From positions 1 to 15,827 of the forward strand of contig DAQG01000052.1 of the NCBI GenBank assembly GCA_002502785.1: 15,827 nucleotides of DNA. The letters are read 5' to 3'. Each line of letters opens with the position of its first letter. Position 1 is the stretch's first letter. The notes beneath the pieces are model-generated. The model searched no databases. It was not told the DNA's origin and saw nothing but the letters and a program-made list of their open reading frames with translations. The translations under genes and the position numbers were made by a program. Shown here one piece after another: positions 1 to 5,846 of the stretch. Source of the DNA: Methanothrix harundinacea. Its GTDB lineage: Archaea > Halobacteriota > Methanosarcinia > Methanotrichales > Methanotrichaceae.

Positions 1-21
1 TCACATTCGGCACGCTGCCGG
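1..21. repeat. Left copy of a 21-bp inverted repeat found at both window ends
   Basis: The first 21 bases are the exact reverse complement of positions 15806-15826. The repeat contains a small internal palindrome, CGGCA-CGC-TGCCG. It lies within the open 3' part of the SatD-like gene. Seeing the same 21-mer at both extreme ends suggests either a dispersed short repeat at which an assembler stopped, or a real inverted repeat flanking the segment. The sequence cannot separate these. Confidence 0.8.
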
Positions 22-706
22 GTTCATTTGACTCGTATGTTTTGACTTTATTTGTAATGATCTCTGAATATCGCTGGATAATTAATTCGACGATCTCGTA
101 ATCGGTCTGTTCCAATCGATAATGAACAGCAGATCCGCCGATATTCAGCTTTTCTCCTATTTCATGCAAAGTATGACCTTCAAGCCTGTGCATTACAGCT
201 TCACACTTCTTCTTTGTCCATCTGCTTATCAATCGATCGATCATTTTGCAATATATATTCAGCTCCTTGTTCGTCTCTTCCCAGGGTGTTTTAACGGCTA
301 GATTTTGTTTTTTATTTTTTATATAATCCAATTGTAGACCGGAGTATTCAAACGCTTCACCATTCATCTCGCCAACATTACCAAGATTATATCGTTCATT
401 TGGGAAACGATCGATTTCACCCACCCCGATTGAAATTCTGGCGTCAATCCGTGGGAATTTTTCTTCTACATTCAAGCCAGATATCAACTTCAGCCGCAAA
501 ATGATCGCATCTTTTAGAGCACATTCGGGCTCGCTGGTGATTCCTTGAAAACTGTCGCCTCTATAAATGAAAGGTGGATACGTATATTTTTCCCCCAAAT
601 ATTCCAGAGATTTATTGAGATGTTCAATATACGAAATTCCACTATTCTTAAGCTGCCTCGACTTAATTAAATCGCCCGTTAATACTGCATATATTTTCTT
701 TGCCAT
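1..706 (-). CDS. SatD-family protein with C-terminal helix-turn-helix, 3'-truncated by the window edge
   Basis: The frame runs from ATG at 706 to position 2 (235 codons) with no stop, so the C-terminus is missing. The N-terminus has the SatD-like signature VLTGDLIKSR (residues 8-17). Residues 48-54 (YRGDSFQ) and 88-97 (DARISIGVGE), then GEAFEYSG (116-123), are spaced like the metal-binding and beta-hairpin elements of GGDEF/class III nucleotidyl cyclase palms; this cyclase comparison is my inference. Residues ~165-212 form a sigma-region-4 or LuxR-like helix-turn-helix (LEGHTLHEIGEKLN...GSAVHYRLEQ). A DNA-binding regulator is likely; no enzymatic activity is established. The gene is AT-rich with many AAA/ATA codons, unlike the GC-rich core genes, which hints at an accessory origin. 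Its upstream region holds a TATA box and a three-fold palindrome array that could be its operators. The family assignment is from memory of the SatD N-terminal motif. Confidence 0.72.
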   Translation of the reverse strand, partial: MAKKIYAVLTGDLIKSRQLKNSGISYIEHLNKSLEYLGEKYTYPPFIYRGDSFQGITSEPECALKDAIILRLKLISGLNVEEKFPRIDARISIGVGEIDRFPNERYNLGNVGEMNGEAFEYSGLQLDYIKNKKQNLAVKTPWEETNKELNIYCKMIDRLISRWTKKKCEAVMHRLEGHTLHEIGEKLNIGGSAVHYRLEQTDYEIVELIIQRYSEIITNKVKTYESNEPGSVPNV

Positions 707-751
707 ATTATTTCCATTCTCGTATTTTTATTTGCTTTGTTCAGTTAAGTG

Positions 752-767
752 TTATATAGTTTTTCGC
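752..767 (-). promoter_or_regulatory. TATA box and BRE-like element of the SatD-like gene
   Basis: Read on the minus strand this is GCGAAAAACTATATAA, a purine-rich BRE-like stretch followed by an archaeal TATA box. The box centre lies about 50 bp upstream of the ATG at 706, which predicts a transcript start near 730 and a leader of about 25 nt. Confidence 0.55.
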
Positions 768-844
768 TGTGACGACTGACTTGATCTGTTATTTTCCAGG
801 GGCTTTTGGCGCTATCCTGTATGATCCGCGATAAAGCTGTAGCA

Positions 845-931
845 TGTTGGAGTTTTGAGCATATCAGATCAAAAAGTGACGGTTTGAGTATATTTACTCA
901 AAACACGGTAATTTGAGTATATCTGTTCAAA
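845..931. repeat. Three palindromic 20-bp boxes at an exact 29-bp period (probable operator array)
   Basis: The boxes are TTTGAGCATATCAGATCAAA (854-873), TTTGAGTATATTTACTCAAA (883-902) and TTTGAGTATATCTGTTCAAA (912-931). Each is a near-perfect inverted repeat of TTTGA(G/A)...TCAAA around an AT-rich centre, typical of a site for a dimeric DNA-binding protein. The 9-bp spacers differ, and both box-to-box distances are exactly 29 bp. The array lies about 150-225 bp upstream of the SatD-like start and about 85 bp beyond its TATA box. No fourth copy is seen at 825-844 or after 931. Autoregulation by the SatD-like HTH protein is an inference; an iteron or centromere-like role is an alternative. Confidence 0.75.
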
Positions 932-1028
932 TAATGCCGACCCATCGCCCTCATCTCTCCACCGACCCAGCGGCTCTCTTGCTGGATAGAGGCGTCGGCA
1001 CCTCGCCAAAAAGTCCCCGACCCAAAGA

Positions 1029-2261
1029 TCACACCAACCACGCCCACAGCGCCGCGCCCACCAGCGCCCCGAAAAGCGTGGCGAATAGGTTGACGCCGTT
1101 GTTGCTGAGGTAGCCCCAGGACTGAAGGGTCGCGCCGAGGAGGCTGTCGAAGTTCGTGCCGAGAAAACCCCCCAGGAGCGCTGCGGCCAGCCCCTCACAT
1201 CCCGCCATTCCCGTCGCCACCGCGAGAACCCCGGTGAAGAGGGATCCGAAGACCGAGGCGGCCTCGCCGAGCAGGGTGATGCCGCCATCGACGCCCGGCT
1301 CGACGTGGCGGAAGCTCGTAATCATCCTGGGGGTCGACCTCGCAGTCTCGCCGATCTCGCTTGCCAGAGTGTCACCGGAGGCGGTGGCCACAGACCCCAG
1401 GAAGGCGAAGGCGAATAGGTCTGACCCGTAAACCCCGTAGAGTACAGCCATCGCCAGGGGGACGAGGCTGTTGCTGTATACGTTCTTGTAGCCCCTTACG
1501 CCGCCTCGGGACTGAGCTATCCTCAGCTCTTGTTTTCTCGCGTACTTGTACCTGGTAAAGCCGCTTCCCAAGAGGTAAAAAGAGAGGAGGAGAAGAAACC
1601 AGAAAATATTGGCGAAGAAGATGACGAGAAGGCAGATTATAACTTCGCTGATGACCGCCTCGGCGTCGGCGGCCCTCATTTTGTAGGCGGCCAGGCCCAA
1701 AGCCAGGGCGAAGACGTATATGCCAGCCATGTGTTCAAGTTCCGGAAGAGGATAATCGAAGCTGAAAAGCCACATCACCATACAGGACCCGAAGGGTACG
1801 GCAAAGTCCCTCTCCGTCGAGGCGGTATGGAGGAAGGCGCCGGAGAGGCCCCCCAGGGTCGCCAAAAAGAGGATTCTCTCAGGCTCAAGGCCGACGGCAG
1901 CGGTTGCTGCGGCCCCTGTCGCGGCTCCGAACCCAACCGGCTGCGACGAAGTCCAGAGAATGGCGAGATACCCAAGGATCGTCGTCGTCGCCAGGTAGGC
2001 GAGGCTCTTTCTCAAATCCAGAAACCTTCGAGCAGCGAGGGCCCCGAAAGTGGGGGCGACGAAGGATACGGCCACCAGGTAAAGGGGAAGCTTTAAGCTG
2101 GTCGACTCAAGGCCGAAGCTTAAGAGGAGGAGGAATGCTAGGGAGGCCGAGAGGATTCGAACCTTCCGCTCCGCGATGAAAAGGGCAAAAAGAGCCAGGA
2201 CGGTGTAAACCCCGGCGTAAGGAAAGAGCAGCACCGTCAGACCCACGCCTATCCTCGCCAT
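1029..2261 (-). CDS. DUF92 (TIGR00297) integral membrane protein, VTE6/phytyl-phosphate-kinase-like
   Basis: This is a polytopic membrane protein with many hydrophobic segments. The C-terminal half carries the conserved DUF92 pattern: GSVATASGDTLASEIG, then a serine/threonine-arginine segment, GGITLLGEAASVFGSLFTG, and GFLGTNFDSLLGATLQ followed by NNGVNLFATLFGA near the end. Plant VTE6 and its cyanobacterial relative in this family phosphorylate phytyl phosphate, so a prenyl-phosphate kinase acting in the membrane is a reasonable guess. The archaeal substrate is not known to me. The start is chosen at ATG 2261, which has AAGAGG a few bases upstream; an in-frame GTG at 2276 would add five residues and would fit a nearly leaderless transcript. 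The gene is divergent from a cis-prenyltransferase homologue 80 bp away, which supports a polyprenyl-carrier role. Confidence 0.8.
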   Translation of the reverse strand: MARIGVGLTVLLFPYAGVYTVLALFALFIAERKVRILSASLAFLLLLSFGLESTSLKLPLYLVAVSFVAPTFGALAARRFLDLRKSLAYLATTTILGYLAILWTSSQPVGFGAATGAAATAAVGLEPERILFLATLGGLSGAFLHTASTERDFAVPFGSCMVMWLFSFDYPLPELEHMAGIYVFALALGLAAYKMRAADAEAVISEVIICLLVIFFANIFWFLLLLSFYLLGSGFTRYKYARKQELRIAQSRGGVRGYKNVYSNSLVPLAMAVLYGVYGSDLFAFAFLGSVATASGDTLASEIGETARSTPRMITSFRHVEPGVDGGITLLGEAASVFGSLFTGVLAVATGMAGCEGLAAALLGGFLGTNFDSLLGATLQSWGYLSNNGVNLFATLFGALVGAALWAWLV

Positions 2262-2276
2262 CGCCTCTTTCTTCAC

Positions 2277-2339
2277 GGACCGCTAGATGAACACGATCGC
2301 AAAAATACTTTCTCACCGAGAAGCTCTCCGGGTGCCTCG
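2277..2339. promoter_or_regulatory. Short divergent promoter region between the DUF92 and cis-prenyltransferase genes
   Basis: Only 63 bp separate the outermost divergent starts. One AT-rich element, CAAAAATACTTTC (about 2298-2310), is the only TATA-like sequence. It is placed about 26 bp from GTG 2276 on one side and about 36 bp from ATG 2340 on the other, so it could serve both directions. GGGTG just before ATG 2340 may act as a ribosome binding site. Confidence 0.4.
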
Positions 2340-2960
2340 ATGCTCAACCGCTTGCGCGAAAAAATGCTGGTAAAGGAAATCAGGATAGGCGAGGTTCCCT
2401 CCTGCATAGCTGTAGTCATCTCCGCCGAGGGGCTCGAACCCCGTTGGTGGCGAAAGGTCGCCGTGATGGCGGACTGGTGCATCTCTCTGGGGATACGCGA
2501 GGCGGCGCTCTTTTCTGAACGGGTCGAGCCCGAGCCGGTCGAAAAGGTCGAGGATATAGCAAAAGAGCTATCGGACCTTCCAGCAAAAGGAATCCTCCTT
2601 GCGAAAGAAGGGGAGATCAGCTTTGGGAAAGGAGGGCCCCTGGACCTGATCATCTCCATCGGCCGCGGCGGAAAGTCGGAGGTGACCGAGGCGATAAGGT
2701 CGGTTCTAGAAGACGTTCAATCCGGCCTTGTCGATCCCGAGGAGGTCGACGAAGCTGCCATCGAGTCGAGGCTCCAGCTCAAGCAGCGGCCAGACCTCAT
2801 GATAAGGCTGGGGGCAAAAGAGCTGAGCGACTTCATGATCTGGCAGTCGGCTTATTCCGAGCTTTACTTCGTCGACCGGTCCTGGGACCGCCTAAAGAAG
2901 GTCGACTTTCTCAGGGCCGTCAGAGACTACCAGAGAAGAGAAAGAAGGTTTGGAAGATGA
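2340..2960 (+). CDS. Non-catalytic cis-prenyltransferase (UppS/NgBR-like) homologue
   Basis: The C-terminal half is unmistakably cis-prenyltransferase: RPDLMIRLGAKELSDF, then WQSAYSELYF (residues ~168-177) and the terminal VDFLRAVRDYQRRERRFGR. The active-site region is degenerate. Where active enzymes have HIAIIMDGNGRWA, with the catalytic Asp, this protein reads CIAVVISAEGLEPRWW, with no Asp. The IPP-binding IRTSGExRxSNF loop is shortened and lacks the second Arg (IRLGAKELSDF). At 206 residues it is also shorter than the usual ~250. This matches non-catalytic partner subunits such as eukaryotic NgBR/Nus1, which support a catalytic cis-prenyltransferase in making dolichyl-type carriers and carry a C-terminal R-x-G motif (here RFG). 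The ATG at 2340 is used; ATG 2364 is an alternative. The gene ends exactly where the convergent kptA ends. Confidence 0.85.
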   Translation: MLNRLREKMLVKEIRIGEVPSCIAVVISAEGLEPRWWRKVAVMADWCISLGIREAALFSERVEPEPVEKVEDIAKELSDLPAKGILLAKEGEISFGKGGPLDLIISIGRGGKSEVTEAIRSVLEDVQSGLVDPEEVDEAAIESRLQLKQRPDLMIRLGAKELSDFMIWQSAYSELYFVDRSWDRLKKVDFLRAVRDYQRRERRFGR

Positions 2961-3602
2961 TTAATCTTCCCGATCAAGAGAGGAGAGTGGGACGGAGCTG
3001 AGGTACTCGGGAGGCACGTTCTCTGAGATCACTATATAGTCGCTCACGGTCATCATCTTAACCCCAGCCCTTTGGGCTGCCTCGGCGTCGACCCTGATCA
3101 CCCTAGGGCTGTTAGTCCTGAAGGTGCCGACGTACCAGGCCTTCTCCGGGGTCGTGGACAGGTGGACGTAACGCTGAGTCGCCGACTTGAGCCCCACCTC
3201 CAGGATCCTGTCGGCCTCCTCCTCGTTCGCCCCGTAGTAGAGGGCAGAAAGCTCGTTCGAGGGGTAGTCCAGGTTTACATCGACCGAATGGCCGTACTTC
3301 GCCCTGATCTTCCCCTCCCTGATCTCGTACCTCTCCTTGGGGTCGGACTGGACGAGAGCTATCACCAGACGCTTGTTAGCCCAACGGTATCTGGTTCCTA
3401 TAACCTCGGAGAGCAGATCGAGGTCAACCCAACCTCTCGGGTTCATGTCCAGGCCCAGGTCGTCTGGGAAGTGTCTGAGGGCGCCCGCCACCAGCCTGCC
3501 AAGCTTTTCGCTTCTCTCATCTTCGAGGACGACCTGACCGGGGTTGCCACATTCGCAACATTCTCCCCGGAAAAATCCATGTTCTGGACATTTCTTGATC
3601 AC
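2961..3602 (-). CDS. kptA: RNA 2'-phosphotransferase Tpt1/KptA with N-terminal zinc-finger-like extension
   Basis: KptA removes an internal 2'-phosphate from RNA using NAD+, giving ADP-ribose 1'',2''-cyclic phosphate; in fungi this finishes tRNA splicing. The expected Arg-His-Arg-Arg tetrad is visible: LRH (R43, H44), IRAKYGHS (R100, with the conserved H105) and GLKSATQRYVHLS (R144). Residues 5-18 (C5-x2-H8-x6-C15-x2-C18) look like a small zinc-binding knuckle ahead of the catalytic domain. An oddity is LYYGA at 121-125, where the family usually has LYHGT, so a conserved His is replaced by Tyr. The start is GTG at 3602, backed by GGAGG (complement of 3611-3615) eight bases upstream. A TATA-like GCTATATCTA lies at 3641-3650 on the minus strand. 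The stop abuts the stop of the convergent gene. Confidence 0.9.
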   Translation of the reverse strand: MIKKCPEHGFFRGECCECGNPGQVVLEDERSEKLGRLVAGALRHFPDDLGLDMNPRGWVDLDLLSEVIGTRYRWANKRLVIALVQSDPKERYEIREGKIRAKYGHSVDVNLDYPSNELSALYYGANEEEADRILEVGLKSATQRYVHLSTTPEKAWYVGTFRTNSPRVIRVDAEAAQRAGVKMMTVSDYIVISENVPPEYLSSVPLSSLDRED

Positions 3603-3610
3603 GCTTCTCG

Positions 3611-3650
3611 CCTCCGGCTGAACTGAATTGGCCTTACAGATAGATATAGC
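3611..3650 (-). promoter_or_regulatory. kptA promoter and ribosome binding site
   Basis: On the minus strand GCTATATCTA (3641-3650) is a TATA box about 44 bp upstream of the GTG start, predicting a leader of about 20 nt. GGAGG (3611-3615) sits within that leader with 8-bp spacing and decides the GTG start. Confidence 0.55.
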
Positions 3651-3767
3651 TGACTCCAGAACAGAGGGGGCCGCCTGCCTGACGCGAAAGGCACGATTCT
3701 AGGCGACTGACGTCTGCGGTCTGATTTCGCAACCTCGAATCCCGAACCTGAAAGGGTGATCATACGG

Positions 3768-3788
3768 ATTTCGGGCAAAGCCTGAAAT
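3768..3788 (+). promoter_or_regulatory. Hairpin in the leader of the small-ORF/mptA operon
   Basis: ATTTCGGGC and GCCTGAAAT can form a 9-bp stem with one G-U pair and an AAA loop. It ends 25 bases before the first start codon (3814). No T-run follows, so it is unlikely to be a terminator. A role as leader RNA structure or operator is possible but unproven. The rest of 3651-3813 shows no gene I recognise. Confidence 0.35.
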
Positions 3789-3813
3789 AGAATTTGAACT
3801 CTGAGATCTGTCC

Positions 3814-4029
3814 ATGCTGGATTTGGACAAGATCGAGAGAGTGCTGAAGAGCGGCGATCTTCTTGATCTGGACGATGAACAGTTCTCTGTCGAGCTGAAG
3901 ACCTTTTTCCAGACTTTGGAGGAACGGGATCGCCAGATATCCGAGACTCTCGAAACTCTTCTGGCTGAAGTGGAAGAGCTCATAGCCCTCTCCGACGAGT
4001 TGGAATCTGAAGACGACCTTTGCAGGTGA
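3814..4029 (+). CDS. Small acidic, probably helical protein encoded ahead of mptA
   Basis: This is a 71-residue protein rich in Glu, Asp and Leu. It has heptad-like hydrophobic spacing through residues ~25-65 (FQTLEERDRQISETLETL and onward) and looks like a short coiled coil. No catalytic motif, signal peptide or membrane segment is seen, and I do not recognise the family. Its stop codon is embedded in AGGTGAT, the ribosome binding site of mptA, and only 6 bp separate the two genes, so translation is probably coupled. There is no strong ribosome binding site before its own ATG, which lowers confidence. If real, it may be an accessory factor of the mptA operon. Confidence 0.55.
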   Translation: MLDLDKIERVLKSGDLLDLDDEQFSVELKTFFQTLEERDRQISETLETLLAEVEELIALSDELESEDDLCR

Positions 4030-4030
4030 T
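4024..4030 (+). promoter_or_regulatory. Ribosome binding site that decides the TTG start of mptA
   Basis: AGGTGAT matches the archaeal anti-Shine-Dalgarno target GGAGGTGATC and lies 5 bases upstream of TTG 4036. It overlaps the stop codon of the preceding small gene, a typical arrangement for coupled translation. Confidence 0.65.
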
Positions 4031-4035
4031 GCCCT

Positions 4036-4998
4036 TTGGAGACGCTGCCAGATGTTCAGGCCTGTCAACCCGAGTACCCCATAAACCTCACCCGTGTCGG
4101 CCTCACCGGGGTCAAGAAGCTCGTGAAAGTCCTCCGGGAGGATGAGGAGCGGCCGATCGTCCTCATATCCAACTTCGAGGTCTTCGTCGACCTCCCATCC
4201 GACCGGAAGGGAGCTAATCTCTCCAGGAACTTCGAGGTGATAGATGAGGTGCTGGAAGAGGCCGTAAACGAGCCGGTCTACGTGATCGAGGAGCTCTGCG
4301 GCGAGATCGCCCGTCGGGTTTTATCCAAACACGAGTACGCCACCCGTGCCGAGGTGAAGATGAAAAGCGAGTACATCGTCGAGAGGAGCTCGCCTGTCAC
4401 CAAGACCGCTGGCCAGGAGGTGGTCGACATCTTCGCCGAGGCGGTGGCCAAGGCTGGTCACGTGAAAAAATTGGTTGGGGCTGAGGTGGTGGGGATGACC
4501 GCATGTCCCTGTGCCCAAGAGATCATGAGAGACCAGGTGAGAAAGGAGCTTTTGACCCTGGGCCTCACCCCCGAGGAGGCTTTTGTATTTGCGGCGAAGC
4601 TTCCCGTGGCCACCCACAACCAGCGCGGCCGCGGCATGATCTCGATCCAGGTCTGCGACAGGCGGTGCGTATCCCTCGACCAGATAATCAAGATAATCGA
4701 GAGGTCTATGAGCTCGCGGGTATTCGGCCTTCTGAAACGGCCTGATGAGGCGCTGGTGGTCCAGAGGGCTCACAGCAACCCCAAGTTCGTGGAAGACTGC
4801 GTGAGGACGATGGCCCAAAAGGTGGTAGAGTCCTTCGGAGATCTGCCCGACGACGCCGTGATCGTCCTGAAGCAGATCAACGAGGAGAGCATCCACCAGC
4901 ACAACGCCTTCGCCGAGAGGAGCGCCACCATGGGGGAGCTGAGGGCGGAGCTGGGAGCCGAGGATCTCTCCAACGCCATAAAGGTGCCGATAAAATGA
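4036..4998 (+). CDS. mptA: GTP cyclohydrolase MptA (archaeal, FolE2-like)
   Basis: MptA is the Fe(II)-dependent GTP cyclohydrolase that converts GTP to 7,8-dihydro-D-neopterin 2',3'-cyclic phosphate, the first step of the tetrahydromethanopterin pterin in methanogens. The 320-residue length fits the family. Recognisable elements are VGLTGVKK near the N-terminus, VDLPSDRKGANLSR (51-64), the cysteine motif TACPCAQE (155-162), ATHNQRGRGMISIQV (192-206) and HQHNAFAERSATMGELRAEL near the C-terminus. The TTG start is chosen because AGGTGAT sits 5 bases upstream and the N-terminal length is normal. The gene is second in a plus-strand operon: it follows a small acidic ORF by 6 bp and overlaps the next gene by 4 bp (ATGA). 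Confidence 0.93.
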   Translation: METLPDVQACQPEYPINLTRVGLTGVKKLVKVLREDEERPIVLISNFEVFVDLPSDRKGANLSRNFEVIDEVLEEAVNEPVYVIEELCGEIARRVLSKHEYATRAEVKMKSEYIVERSSPVTKTAGQEVVDIFAEAVAKAGHVKKLVGAEVVGMTACPCAQEIMRDQVRKELLTLGLTPEEAFVFAAKLPVATHNQRGRGMISIQVCDRRCVSLDQIIKIIERSMSSRVFGLLKRPDEALVVQRAHSNPKFVEDCVRTMAQKVVESFGDLPDDAVIVLKQINEESIHQHNAFAERSATMGELRAELGAEDLSNAIKVPIK

Positions 4999-5756
4999 TC
5001 GAGAAGAAGATCGAGTTTATAGGAAGCTGCCTCTCCGACCTCCTTGCCGAAAAGGAGATCATAGCCAGGTACGAGCTTCTCCAGCGGGTTTACGAGTGCG
5101 TAAGGAAAGCCGACCTCACCCCGGAAGAGAAGGTGGAGCTTAATACGACTCTCGGAAAAAAGCACGTCGCTTCAGGCATATTCTTCAACCTACTCAGCGG
5201 CGAGCCCATCTTCGCCAACATTCCAAAGCTCGACAGTGTGATGAACATCAACGACCGGATGTTCCACTTCGTCCACACCGGAAACTACACCGATCCAGAC
5301 TTCGCAAAGGCATACAATAAGTTTCAGGACTCGGGAAAGGAGATCGAAGAGCTGGTAAGGCTGAACCTCAAAGACCTCCTCGTCGAGTTCATGGAGGGAG
5401 CTGAATACCACCTAGCTGACGAGTCCTCGGCAAAGCTGACCTTTGCGGGCCCCGACGACCGGAGGCTTGACTTTAGAATTTTTCCCACGATCCAGGAGGT
5501 GGAGCTGGTGGAGGGGATGGAGGGCTCCGTTGTCATTGTGCCCCACGCTGAAAGCCCCGGACCCTTCATCGCCTTCTTCCAGGAGAAGGGGAAGGATGCC
5601 GATCTGGCTGAGATCAAGGTCTGGGTCGCCAACATGGAGCAGGGGACGATCGACCCGTTCATAGGCTATCCAAAGGACCTCGCCATCTACAAGCAGTTCA
5701 ACAACCCCCGGATGGCGATAATGGTGAAGACGAACTGGGGCCGGAGGATGGAGTAG
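4995..5756 (+). CDS. Uncharacterised 253-residue protein translationally coupled to mptA
   Basis: I do not recognise this family. The protein looks soluble, with no signal peptide or transmembrane segment, and appears to have a helical N-terminal half (residues ~1-140) and a mixed alpha/beta C-terminal half. Features include VYECVRKADLTPEEKVELN near the N-terminus, FHFVHTGNYTDPDFAKAYNK in the middle, and beta-like segments such as EGSVVIVPHAESPGPFIAFF and EIKVWVANMEQGTIDPFIGY toward the end. There is no cysteine cluster or P-loop. Its ATG overlaps the mptA stop as ATGA, the tightest form of coupling, so a role linked to MptA or pterin synthesis is a fair inference, but the sequence shows no activity. 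The gene ends 90 bp before the convergent HerA-like gene. Confidence 0.8.
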   Translation: MIEKKIEFIGSCLSDLLAEKEIIARYELLQRVYECVRKADLTPEEKVELNTTLGKKHVASGIFFNLLSGEPIFANIPKLDSVMNINDRMFHFVHTGNYTDPDFAKAYNKFQDSGKEIEELVRLNLKDLLVEFMEGAEYHLADESSAKLTFAGPDDRRLDFRIFPTIQEVELVEGMEGSVVIVPHAESPGPFIAFFQEKGKDADLAEIKVWVANMEQGTIDPFIGYPKDLAIYKQFNNPRMAIMVKTNWGRRME

Positions 5757-5846
5757 CCGGGCTGAGGTCGGCATTTAAACGGGTTATTGGGTTGATAAGT
5801 TCATTGAGGCAGAAAGTTAGAAGATTGACCGTAGTCCAAAGAGCAG

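Larger units (their letters stand above)
707..1028. other. Gene-free 322-bp interval between the SatD-like gene and the DUF92 gene
   Basis: I see no convincing coding frame. The interval holds the SatD-gene promoter (752-767) and the palindrome array (845-931). Positions 932-1028 turn GC-rich and lie just 3' of the DUF92 gene stop. A short T5 run on the minus strand near 1009-1013 is only a weak terminator candidate. No tRNA or other RNA gene was recognised here. Confidence 0.6.

Noticed and set aside
567..779. Plus-strand 70-codon ORF opposite the SatD-like gene
   Set aside because: It is antisense to a longer frame with recognisable motifs and has no ribosome binding site or known domain.
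845..931. The 29-bp periodic boxes as a mini CRISPR array
   Set aside because: Repeats are only 20 bp and imperfect, and spacers are 9 bp, far below CRISPR spacer length. No cas adaptation genes are present; an operator array fits better.
1156..2179. Several long plus-strand ORFs across the DUF92 gene
   Set aside because: They are GC-rich shadow frames opposite a gene with clear membrane segments and family motifs; their products are Arg/Pro/Ser-rich nonsense.
3690..3770. tRNA-like pieces (TCGAATCCCG) upstream of the small acidic ORF
   Set aside because: No acceptor, D-arm or anticodon stem can be paired around it; only an isolated T-loop-like string.
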